Assembly (NCBI GenBank): GCA_021793895.1
Contig: JAJYRW010000003.1
Location: forward strand, 1 to 22,120
DNA length: 22,120 nucleotides
Direction of reading: 5' to 3'
Origin: Actinomycetes bacterium
Lineage (GTDB): Bacteria > Actinomycetota > Actinomycetes > Actinomycetales > JAJYRW01
In this document: positions 6,796 to 12,971 of the stretch, one piece after another
Layout: the number at the start of each line of letters is the position of its first letter
Numbering within the stretch: position 1 is the stretch's first letter
Made by a program: the position numbers and the translations under genes
Notes under the pieces: generated by a model
Database searches by the model: none
Seen by the model: only the letters and a program-made list of their open reading frames with translations
Told to the model about the DNA's origin: nothing

Positions 6796-7065
6796 TCATT
6801 TATCAGCTTGCCACGGATCGACCAGTTCCGCGCCGGTGTATTCAAAGGCATTCATATTGCCCGTCGCACAGGTCGCTCCGTTCGCCAGACAGATCGCGGC
6901 GATCTGCGCATCAGCCGTGCTGATCGGGGCACCTGCCAACAACTCCGCGAGGGTGTTGGCAGTTATCGCGACGTCACCCGTGAGCGACGCAAGCCAGTCC
7001 ACTACGCGCGGCTCAGGCGAGGGACGGAAGACCTCTGAAATGACGTTCGTATCCGGGATTATCAC
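6796..7065 (-). pseudogene. vapC: VapC PIN-domain toxin, internally deleted
   Basis: The frame encodes 89 residues, whereas this VapC subgroup is about 135-140. The N-terminus MIIPDTNVISEVFRPSPEPR (1-20) is a clear PIN-domain start with the metal-binding Asp5; NTLAELLAG supplies Glu41; then the sequence jumps to APISTADAQIAAICL, which is the late helix of the fold with Asp52. About 45 residues of the middle of the PIN domain are missing at the 45/46 junction, in frame. The usual ATRN.KDF segment reads ATGNMNAF, losing the final acidic residue. In the family these residues bind Mg/Mn for RNA cleavage, so this protein is very probably inactive. GTG start overlaps the antitoxin stop (GTGA). Confidence 0.75.
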
Positions 7066-7304
7066 TCGAAGTCCACCGCCCGTGCGCCGTCACCGCGCTC
7101 CGGGATCTCCAGCCCTTCTACACCGTCAACGTCCTACGCCGCAGCGAGCAATGCCATCCCGATGTGCGGCCGCCGAGCGGCATTGGTGAGAATGTCGCGG
7201 ACCTCAGCCTCCATGGACCGGCCGTGCTCTTTCGCCTGTGCGGCAAGCTGCTGCTTCACGCCGTCGTCGAGACCGCGGACGTCCCCGTCGTTATCGTCCA
7301 GCAC
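7062..7304 (-). pseudogene. vapB: VapB/FitA-type antitoxin with premature amber stop
   Basis: From the GTG at 7304 the frame gives an RHH-type antitoxin: VRGLDDGVKQQLAAQAKEHG then RSMEAEVRDIL, ending IGMALLAAA at a TAG (7134-7136). Past this stop the same frame stays open and gives DVDGVEGLEIPERGDGARAV then DFE before a TGA at 7062-7064, which overlaps the VapC GTG start. In FitA/VapB proteins this C-terminal tail is what inserts into the toxin, so the TAG probably removes the neutralising part. The first residues (LDDNDGD) do not look like a native antitoxin start, so the 5' end may be truncated too. The order antitoxin then toxin, with a 4-base overlap, is normal for vapBC. Confidence 0.7.
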
Positions 7305-7422
7305 GAACTCCCCGCTGACGCACCGGTCTTCGCCGCCGGGTCGGCGACGCACCGCAACCACCCCGACATCGCCGTCGAGGTCCTCTCCGACGCCACCGGT
7401 GTGATCGATCTGGTCAACGACG

Positions 7423-7593
7423 CCGGCCGCGCGCCTGCTCGGCAGGTCCACGAGACCCCTCATAGCCCTGCTCCACTCCAAGTGGGCCGCCGTCACCGGA
7501 ACCGACACCTGGATGAGCGCGGTGCAGACAGAACAGGCCCTGGGCAAGAGCGATCTCGTCACGTCAGCTACCAACGGCCGCGCCGGCGACTGA
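7423..7593 (+). pseudogene. Unrecognised coding-like remnant
   Basis: This + strand frame reads RLLGRSTRPLIALLHSKWAA then VTGTDTWMSAVQTEQALGKS and ends at a TGA at 7591-7593. The composition is protein-like, and an adjacent frame upstream (VFAAGSATHRNHPDIAVEVL, around 7320-7420) may be its preceding part after a frameshift. There is no start codon with a ribosome site, and it collides head-on with the antitoxin remnant at 7304. I do not recognise the family. It is most likely the C-terminal end of a gene lost by deletion. Confidence 0.35.
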
Positions 7594-7750
7594 GTTGCCG
7601 CGAGCACGGACCCCAAGCGGGCGCGCCCAGAATTCGCGATGTCCCGGTCGAGGCCGGGTGTGGTGGGCCAAGCGGCGTTGATTCTGTGCCGAAGACCTGT
7701 GCGGACAGGGCCCGTTCGCCGAGGCCATCGACCAGGTCCCCAGGTTTGCC

Positions 7751-7825
7751 TGCTCCACGACCGCGGACTGCCGCTGTCGATGCCTCCACGACCGCGGACT
7801 CCCGTTGTCGATGCCTCCACGACAC
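7751..7825. repeat. 30/31-bp tandem repeat, about 2.5 copies
   Basis: Copies run 7751-7780, 7781-7811 and a partial copy at 7812-7825. The shared core is CTCCACGACCGCGGACT followed by .CCG.TGTCGATGC. It lies in the 320-bp stretch 7594-7913, which has no supported gene between the unrecognised remnant and the DUF1801 gene. The second and third copies are part of the long hairpin at 7794-7835. Confidence 0.75.
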
Positions 7826-7835
7826 GGGAGTCCGC
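7794..7835. terminator. Long imperfect hairpin between remnant and DUF1801 gene
   Basis: GCGGACTCCCGT pairs with ACGGGAGTCCGC, and inside it TGTCG pairs with CGACA. This gives a stem of about 17 bp with one bulged T and a 9-base loop. There is no run of T on either side, so it is not a textbook intrinsic terminator, but it lies 78 bp beyond the stop of the DUF1801 gene and could end its transcript. It may instead be a REP-like element. The structure is seen directly; the role is inferred. Confidence 0.45.
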
Positions 7836-7913
7836 AGCCTTGCGGCCCAGATTGAGATCAAGAAGATGCTGCCAACATGACTTCCGATCCTCGGCCGCGG
7901 AGTCCGACGTCGC

Positions 7914-8267
7914 TCAGGAGACCGCCAGACGGACGATCTCGGCGATGCGCTTCTCGGTGGTCTCGTCGATGTCCTCGAAGTACCATGCTGCTGGCATCAG
8001 CGCACCGTCAATTCCGCCCGCGGCACGGAAGTCGGCCTTTTCCGTGATGGCAAGGTTCATGCGTTCATCGTTGCGTAGCGTAACCAACACCGGAGTGCTC
8101 GCCGACGTAGCATAAGCCGGCATTCCATACCAGATCCGCGGTTTCAGGGTGGGGACGGTAGCGAGGATGATCTCGTGTACCCGCCGTATGATTGACCGCC
8201 GCGGTTCGGCCATCTTGTCAATCTTGTCGATGACCTCGCCGAGGTTTTTCTCGTCCTTGGATGACAT
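7914..8267 (-). CDS. DUF1801 / YdhG-like domain protein
   Basis: The product has 117 residues. VIDKIDKMAEPRRSIIRRVH (N-terminal helices), IWYGMPAYAT (the conserved W-G-MPAY segment) and LVTLRNDERMNLAITEKADF match the DUF1801/YdhG family (PF08818). One Bacillus homologue (YdhG/Fra) is described as a frataxin-like iron chaperone, but most members are uncharacterised, so that role should not be assumed. AAAGGA lies upstream of the ATG, and the start codon sits within a 12-bp perfect palindrome (ATGACATGTCAT, 8261-8272). The gene is intact and monocistronic as far as can be seen. The 169 bp upstream (8268-8436) hold no gene I can support. Confidence 0.85.
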   Translation of the reverse strand: MSSKDEKNLGEVIDKIDKMAEPRRSIIRRVHEIILATVPTLKPRIWYGMPAYATSASTPVLVTLRNDERMNLAITEKADFRAAGGIDGALMPAAWYFEDIDETTEKRIAEIVRLAVS

Positions 8268-8436
8268 GTCATGTCCTTTCGTCAGCCGATGTCAAGAATC
8301 GGCATTATGAAGTCGGTGCATCTGTGCACCACACCCCATCCGGACATGTCCCGAGGTGCTCGGTCCTCTCCGCAATGATTCACGTGATCGTCACGTGGAA
8401 GTGCCGTCGGTGGCGCCAGCCACCAACTTAAGCATA

Positions 8437-8690
8437 CTAGAATCGCGACAACAGCGGCCAGTCCGCGACGGTCACGCACACCAGCCCCTGCAGCATGTCA
8501 TCACTAGCGATACCCCAGGCCTCGTACGACGAGGCCGTATCGCAAAGATGCGCGACATAGCGCTCGGCATCCTCAAGGGTCCCCCGTCTCCTTGGCGAGA
8601 CATCTCGGGAGCGGAGGTGAACGCCGTCAGAGCGCCCATCGCGTACGATGCTCGAAGTCGGCGAAGCACCACGTCCGGCCCGCCGGTCAC
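8437..8690 (-). pseudogene. GNAT acetyltransferase, frameshifted and truncated
   Basis: From a GTG at 8690 the frame begins like a RimJ-type GNAT (VTGGPDVVLRRLRASYAMGA then LTAFTSAPEMSRQGD). Near 8580 the similarity moves to another frame (TLEDAERYVAHLCDTASSYE then AWGIASDDMLQGLVCVTV), which ends at a TAG at 8437 after VADWPLLSRF. Only about 85 of some 170 residues remain, and the acetyl-CoA-binding half is gone. The GTG overlaps the higA stop as GTGA, so an ancestral higB-higA-GNAT operon is likely. No activity is expected. Confidence 0.65.
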
Positions 8691-8989
8691 GCGACCCGCA
8701 GCGGCGAGATCGCCGCGATCTGCTCACCCGCGAGATCCTCCGCGCGGTCGAGCTCATAGCGGCTCTGCAGGTTGATCCAGAACTCCGCCGACGTCCCGAA
8801 GTACCTCGCCAGCCGCAGCGCGGTGTCCGCCGAGACCCCTCGCTTACCGTGCACGATCTCGTTGATCCGCCGCGGCGGCACACCGATCGACACGGCGAGC
8901 TTGTTCTGAGTGATCCCGAAGCCCTCGATGAAGTCCTCCATGAGGACCTCACCTGGGTGGATCGGGGCGATCTTGTCAGTGGTAGTCAA
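8687..8989 (-). CDS. higA: HigA-type antitoxin
   Basis: The product has 100 residues, standard for HigA. IHPGEVLMEDFIEGFGITQN (10-29) is the hallmark start of the HigA/VapI family, followed by a Xre-type helix-turn-helix (KLAVSIGVPPRRINEIVHGK) and SADTALRLARYFGTSAEFWI. It neutralises HigB and represses the operon by binding DNA. The best start is a TTG at 8989 inside the end of higB, with GGTGGAG just upstream; the open frame extends to 9211 but there only mirrors higB. The genes overlap by 14 bp, with the toxin first, as is usual for higBA. A decayed GNAT gene follows with a GTGA overlap. Confidence 0.9.
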   Translation of the reverse strand: MTTTDKIAPIHPGEVLMEDFIEGFGITQNKLAVSIGVPPRRINEIVHGKRGVSADTALRLARYFGTSAEFWINLQSRYELDRAEDLAGEQIAAISPLRVA

Positions 8990-9257
8990 CGATCTCCACC
9001 TCCTCCGGTCCGGCGTCGGTCCACACGAAGCAGATCCGCCACTGGTCGTTGATCCTGATGCTGTGCTGTCCGGCCCGATCACCCTTGAGCGCCTCGAGAC
9101 GGTTGCCGGCCGGGACTCGGAGGTCTTCGAGAGACTCTGCGGACCCCACCTGACGCAGCTTGCGCAACGCGACGCGATGGATCTTCGGATCGATGGACCG
9201 CACGCGCTCACGACGCCACAGCCGTTCGGTCGCCTTGTCGCCGAACGACCTGATCAT
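8976..9257 (-). CDS. higB: HigB-type toxin, RelE-like ribosome-dependent mRNA interferase
   Basis: The product has 93 residues, typical for HigB (plasmid maintenance killer family, PF05015). MIRSFGDKATERLW is the characteristic start, LRKLRQVGSAESLEDLRVPA then GNRLEALKGDRAGQHSIRIN then DQWRICFVW follow the family consensus, including the basic residues and the RINDQWRI(C/T)F strand. HigB cleaves mRNA in the ribosomal A site and is blocked by HigA. No frameshift or missing core residue is visible, so the pair looks functional, in contrast to the vapBC remnant nearby. It is the first gene of the operon; its control region is 9264-9300. Confidence 0.92.
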   Translation of the reverse strand: MIRSFGDKATERLWRRERVRSIDPKIHRVALRKLRQVGSAESLEDLRVPAGNRLEALKGDRAGQHSIRINDQWRICFVWTDAGPEEVEIVDYH

Positions 9258-9263
9258 GAAGCC

Positions 9264-9300
9264 AGTCTATAACGGGATCCGTCAATAACGCTATACGTTA
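9264..9300. promoter_or_regulatory. Candidate higBA operator/promoter
   Basis: Upstream of higB, TAACG CTATA CGTTA (9286-9300) is an inverted repeat with 5-base arms, and CTATAACGGGATCCGTCAATA (9267-9287) contains a second, imperfect one centred on GGATCC that shares the ATAACG element. On the higB strand TATAGA (9269-9264) lies 6-12 bp before the ATG. HigA proteins usually bind such short AT-rich inverted repeats over their own promoter. The role is inferred from position and symmetry. Confidence 0.4.
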
Positions 9301-9337
9301 AACCTGAACTCGACCGAGTTCCGGCACATGGAGACAT

Positions 9338-9805
9338 CTACTGCCGCCGGACACACGGGGCACCCTGCGCTGATACGACGCGGTCGTACGCAGCTGTCAG
9401 CTCAGCCAGCACGCCACCCTCAGAAAAGGTACCGCCCCGCAAATGCACCTCTCGGAGCTCGCTCATGAAACGCAACCAGAGTTCGGGGCCTCCGTCTGCG
9501 AGCAGTTCCGCACGGACAGCCAGCTCCGCGGAGGTGGGCAGCCAGCGAGCACCCCACTCACCGAGTTGCGCAATCACTGGCACGAGCTGAATTGCCGGTT
9601 CGGTGAGGCGGTACTCAACCTTCTGGCGATGGGTCGGATCGCCATGTCGCGTGAGCAGGCCGACGTCCGACATGCGCTTGAGCCTGCTCGCCAAAACGTT
9701 GGAGGCGATCCGCTCCTCTGAATGACGCAGCAGCTCGCGGAAACGCCGACGGTCGCCGAACATGATGTCGCACAGTACAACGAGACTCCAGCGGTCGCCC
9801 AGCCA
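9338..9805 (-). pseudogene. HxlR family regulator missing its N-terminus
   Basis: From about 9805 the frame reads WLGDRWSLVVLCDIMFGDRR then RFRELLRHSEERIASNVLAS, an HxlR/MarR-like winged helix, followed by the wing (LTRHGDPTHRQKVEYRLTEP) and a C-terminal extension to the stop at 9338. HxlR proteins have another 15-20 residues, including a conserved Cys, before this point; here they are replaced by the end of a membrane-protein gene in a different frame. An internal ATG at 9763 opens 141 codons but would lack the first helices. The junction at about 9805 is a deletion point. Loss of function is likely. Confidence 0.7.
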
Positions 9806-10264
9806 GAGAGAACCCGACCATGGCGAGGGCGAGGAACGTGCCGTTCAGACCGAAGAGCGCCTCGTGGAGGTTCCAGAGAAGATCTGCCCCCGCGTGCTCT
9901 CCGGCACTCGACATCGCCAGTCGAAGACCGATCACGATGGTGAACGTGACGTTCTGCGCCAGAACTCCGCCAAATCCCACGAGCCCCAGGGCTGGCTCGC
10001 CCCACCACCAACGCGTTACAGCACTCCCGCAGCGAACAGCGTCGAGAGGACCCACGCCAGAGGGATGAACGATCCCGCCCACAGCATCAGTGAGGAACCC
10101 TCGTAGTAGTTCACCGCCTCGGCAGCGTCAGAGCCCGGGGTCGGCGCACCCGTCGGAACGAGGATGGCATTCAGCGCAGTGATCATGGCAGCAAAGCCGA
10201 TGGCTGAGGCACCAGAAAACATCGAGAACGAACGATCCATGACGCCGCTCATCGGAGGAGTCAC
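9806..10264 (-). pseudogene. Multi-pass membrane protein, frameshifted and truncated
   Basis: A GTG at 10264 (overlapping the stop of the gene before it as GTGA) opens a frame with hydrophobic segments (SGASAIGFAAMITALNAILV, then SSLMLWAGSFIPLAWVLSTL) that stops at a TAA at 10016-10018. In the next frame the same kind of protein continues (WGEPALGLVGFGGVLAQNVT, then LWNLHEALFGLNGTFLALAM) to VGFSLAG at about 9806, where HxlR sequence begins. One indel near 10020 and a deletion at 9805 explain the structure. I cannot name the family; about four membrane segments are visible. It was probably co-transcribed with the unrecognised gene at 10261-10953. Confidence 0.6.
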
Positions 10265-10953
10265 TCGAGCCGAACGGGCTTCGCCAGCAAGGGCAATGCC
10301 TGCATGTGGTGCGCGCGCAGGACTCTGCGGACGTAGGTGTGAAAACTAGGTCGGATGAGCATTCCGAGCAAGAATCTCCGGGGGCCGCTGGGCACACGGA
10401 CATAGTTCACGAAGACGTACGGATCAGCCTCCCGGTCGTCGGGCTGAAGCAGTGTGGCGTTATCCACGCCGAGTTTGTCCGGGAACCATCCTGCGACCCG
10501 CTCGAAACCCGCCATCGCCGCATCGGACCGTTGCGCGACGAAGTGATTGAACAGGAAGGTCGCATGGCCAGTCCGGTCGGTGTCGCCGATGCGACGCGAA
10601 TTCCAAGCCGGCATCATGAACTCCGGAGCGAGATCTCGCACCTCCGCAACCTCTCGCGCGAGTTCCTGCGGCGAGTTCACCCTCAGCAGCATCAGGACGT
10701 CGTAGCGGGGGGCACTAGGCAGTGGTGGCATCACCTCGGTCTCGAAGATGGTCGCGGATATCGTCCCCGTACGCCTTTGCGCGCCCCTAGCGTACTCGCA
10801 GCATCGTGCGATCATCCTGGCCCGCTTGTCGCTGTGCCGCACAAACGGAAGCCGCGCTGGAGGATCGACGGACCATCCGGCATACAGAAAGCGGTCCGCG
10901 CTCGGCTCGTCGAAGACGAATCGAGCACCGTTGCTCACTCCGGCCGATTGCAT
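10261..10953 (-). CDS. Uncharacterised protein divergent from tetR
   Basis: The product has 230 residues from the ATG at 10953, which has GAGGAGG five bases upstream (a GTG at 10959 would fall too close to it). I do not recognise the family. It is soluble, with no signal peptide or membrane segment. Visible features are a central RYDVLMLLRVNSPQELAREV, an EFMMPAWNSRRIGDTDRTGH segment, and a C-terminal PSFHTYVRRVLRAHHMQALP. The strand-helix alternation of the central part resembles a ferredoxin-like (dimeric alpha-beta barrel) fold, but that is a guess. It is complete, unlike the membrane protein that follows with a GTGA overlap, and it is divergent from a TetR gene that probably regulates it. 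Confidence 0.7.
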   Translation of the reverse strand: MQSAGVSNGARFVFDEPSADRFLYAGWSVDPPARLPFVRHSDKRARMIARCCEYARGAQRRTGTISATIFETEVMPPLPSAPRYDVLMLLRVNSPQELAREVAEVRDLAPEFMMPAWNSRRIGDTDRTGHATFLFNHFVAQRSDAAMAGFERVAGWFPDKLGVDNATLLQPDDREADPYVFVNYVRVPSGPRRFLLGMLIRPSFHTYVRRVLRAHHMQALPLLAKPVRLE

Positions 10954-11072
10954 GACCACCTCCTCTTGTCCGACAGGACACTGCTCTGATGGCGCGCCTC
11001 ACCTACAAAACTAATCGCTCGTTCTATTATGTGTCAACGGCATCCATCCCACCTGCAGAGGAGCCCCATCCC
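10954..11072. promoter_or_regulatory. Divergent promoter region for tetR and the unknown gene
   Basis: The 119 bp between the two starts hold a short inverted repeat, TGTCC GACA GGACA (10967-10980), next to the unknown gene's ribosome site (GAGGAGG), and a TATTAT hexamer (11025-11030) that could be the -10 box of tetR, about 43 bp before its ATG. No convincing -35 box is visible. The repeat is a candidate TetR site. Weakly supported. Confidence 0.35.
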
Positions 11073-11744
11073 ATGGACCGGACTGACCACGGCACACCCG
11101 CTCGACGTCGGCCTGGTCGCCCCCGGAAGGCTGAAGCCGGCGACACCAAAGAGGAGCTCACGCGGGCGGCAGTGCGACTCTTCTCGCAACACGGCTTCGA
11201 GGGCACGTCGATACGTGCAATCGCACGAGAGGTCCGGCTGAGCGAGAGCGTGCTCTACGCGCACTTCGCGAACAAGCAGGCCATCTTCGACGCAGTCATG
11301 GCCCGGTACGGGCCACAGGACTCAGCGCGAGCACTCGCAGGGGTCGACCACGAGCTGGTGAACACCGACCCACCGCAGTTCCTCATGCAGCTGGTCGGAG
11401 CCTTCCTCGAAGACTGGGACCGCGAAGATGCCCGAACGTTGATCAGTCTTATGAGTCGAGACGGACTTCTGCACAGCGAGTCGCTTCGCGCTGCGCTGTC
11501 AGGCCCCTCCGACTTTGCCACCAGGCTGTTCTCCGACTGGCTCGGGGAAGGATGGATCCCCCAGCACCTCGGTCCCGGTGATCGGTTGGCTTATTCGTTT
11601 ACAGGGCCGATCGGTCTCGCTCGCTTGCTGCACATGCACGCGGATGCGGGCCCCGCCGAGAGGGCTCGAGCTCGTGCCGATGTTCTTCGCCACGTCGATC
11701 TCTTCGCGGCGGCCGTCTTCCGGAACGGCGGTAGCCGTCGGTGA
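11073..11744 (+). CDS. TetR/AcrR family transcriptional regulator
   Basis: The product has 223 residues from the ATG at 11073, which follows GAGGAG by about ten bases; the frame is open back to 10989 but that leader lies in the promoter region. After a basic, disordered start with an AT-hook-like RRRPGRPRKA (11-20), residues 26-72 are a TetR DNA-binding domain: EELTRAAVRLFSQHGFEGTS then IRAIAREVRLSESVLYAHFA then NKQAIF. The remainder is the ligand-binding domain, with effector unknown. It is divergent from the unrecognised gene at 10261-10953 and probably controls that operon. A truncated downstream reading frame starts at its stop codon (GTGA). Confidence 0.92.
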   Translation: MDRTDHGTPARRRPGRPRKAEAGDTKEELTRAAVRLFSQHGFEGTSIRAIAREVRLSESVLYAHFANKQAIFDAVMARYGPQDSARALAGVDHELVNTDPPQFLMQLVGAFLEDWDREDARTLISLMSRDGLLHSESLRAALSGPSDFATRLFSDWLGEGWIPQHLGPGDRLAYSFTGPIGLARLLHMHADAGPAERARARADVLRHVDLFAAAVFRNGGSRR

Positions 11745-11826
11745 AAGGACCAGCCAACTGGGTGGTGGCGGAACGGGACTGGCTCGACAAGCCGCGTCAC
11801 CTGCTGGCGCTGACCAGTACTTCTTA
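11741..11826 (+). pseudogene. Truncated reading frame after tetR, abutting ychF
   Basis: A GTG overlapping the tetR stop (GTGA) opens a 28-residue frame (VKGPANWVVAERDWLDKPRH then LLALTSTS) with protein-like composition. It ends at a TAG that coincides with the last codon of the convergent ychF (11824-11826). A translationally coupled gene cut off at this point is plausible, which would place the edge of the accessory region at about 11820. It is too short to identify and could be chance. Confidence 0.3.
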
Positions 11827-12909
11827 GACGTTAAACCGGAACTCCACCACATCGCCGTCCTGCATCACATAATCCTTACCCTCCAGGCGCACCTTGCCAC
11901 GCGCCCGGGCTTCCGCCATCGAACCGGCGTCATCGAGTTCTTCGAAAGAGACAACTTCTGCTCGAATGAAACCGCGTTCAAAATCAGTATGGATGACGCC
12001 AGCCGCCTGTGGGGCTAAGTCACCTTTGTGAATGGTCCAGGCGCGCGCTTCTTTTGGCCCGGCAGTCAGGTAGGTCTGCAGCCCAAGGGTTTCAAATCCA
12101 ACGCGGGCAAGTGTGTCGAGGCCGGGTTCTTCTTGGCCGGATTCAGCCAGGAGTTCGGCGGCGTCTTCTTCGTCTAGTTCCGCTAGTTCGGATTCGAGTT
12201 GGGCATCAAGGAAGATCGCTTCGGCCGGAGCTACGAGGGAGCGCAACTCGTTCTTAATGCTGTCATCGTTGAGCGCTTCGTCGTCCATGTTGAACACGTA
12301 GATGTAGCGTTTTGCGGTCATCAACTGCAGCGGGCGGATCTCTTCCAAATCAAGTCCGGCAGCTTCAGCTCCAGCGGAAAGCAGCGTGCCGGCCTCGAGA
12401 ATTTCCTGGGCCTTCTTCGCGGCCGCAAATAAGACGGGATCACCCTTCTTGATTCGGTTTTCTTTCTCCAGTCGCGGTAACGCGTTTTCTAGGGTCTGAA
12501 GATCGGCAAGGATGAGCTCGGTGTTTATCGTCTCCATATCGGAGGACGGATTTACTTCGCCTTCAACATGTGTGACATCCGGATTGGAAAACACCCGAAT
12601 TACTTGACAGATCGCGTCGGCCTCCCGGATGTTGGCCAGGAACTGATTACCCAGGCCCTCCCCTTCGGACGCGCCGCGCACAATTCCCGCAATATCAACA
12701 AAGGAAACGGTTGCCGGCAGGAGTTTTTGGCTGCCAAAAATCTCCGCTAACCGCTTCAAGCGCGGGTCAGGTAGCGGCACCACACCAATATTTGGTTCGA
12801 TCGTCGCGAACGGATAGTTAGCGGCGAGAACCTGGTTACGAGTAAGGGCGTTAAAGAGGGTGGACTTGCCCACATTGGGCAGCCCAACAATTCCGATAGT
12901 GAGCGACAC
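11824..12909 (-). CDS. ychF: Redox-regulated ATPase/GTPase YchF (OLA1 family)
   Basis: The product has 361 residues, the family's usual length. GLPNVGKST (9-17) is the P-loop, VDIAG (71-75) is G3, and VFNMDD (205-210) stands at the G4 position, where YchF has NxxE-type residues instead of NKxD and prefers ATP. A coiled-coil helical region lies in the middle, and the C-terminal TGS-like domain contains AWTIHKGDLAPQAAGVIHTD then FERGFIRAEV, ending VVEFRFNV. YchF associates with ribosomes and tunes translation and stress responses. The start is GTG and no clear Shine-Dalgarno is visible. It is divergent from rmuC (62 bp between starts). Its 3' end borders the accessory region, and part of its C-terminal coding region recurs at 3331-3378. 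Confidence 0.97.
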   Translation of the reverse strand: MSLTIGIVGLPNVGKSTLFNALTRNQVLAANYPFATIEPNIGVVPLPDPRLKRLAEIFGSQKLLPATVSFVDIAGIVRGASEGEGLGNQFLANIREADAICQVIRVFSNPDVTHVEGEVNPSSDMETINTELILADLQTLENALPRLEKENRIKKGDPVLFAAAKKAQEILEAGTLLSAGAEAAGLDLEEIRPLQLMTAKRYIYVFNMDDEALNDDSIKNELRSLVAPAEAIFLDAQLESELAELDEEDAAELLAESGQEEPGLDTLARVGFETLGLQTYLTAGPKEARAWTIHKGDLAPQAAGVIHTDFERGFIRAEVVSFEELDDAGSMAEARARGKVRLEGKDYVMQDGDVVEFRFNV

Positions 12910-12971
12910 GCGGCGATTCTACCCATCGCCGCGCACGAAAAATGTCAGACCTACCTGGCAGAGTCTCCATC

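Noticed and set aside
7134..7820. 228-codon minus-strand frame
   Set aside because: Only its last 56 residues (the antitoxin) are protein-like; the rest is low-complexity and overlaps repeats and a + strand remnant.
8282..8479. 65-codon minus-strand frame upstream of the DUF1801 gene
   Set aside because: Overlaps the GNAT remnant, has no ribosome site and no family similarity.
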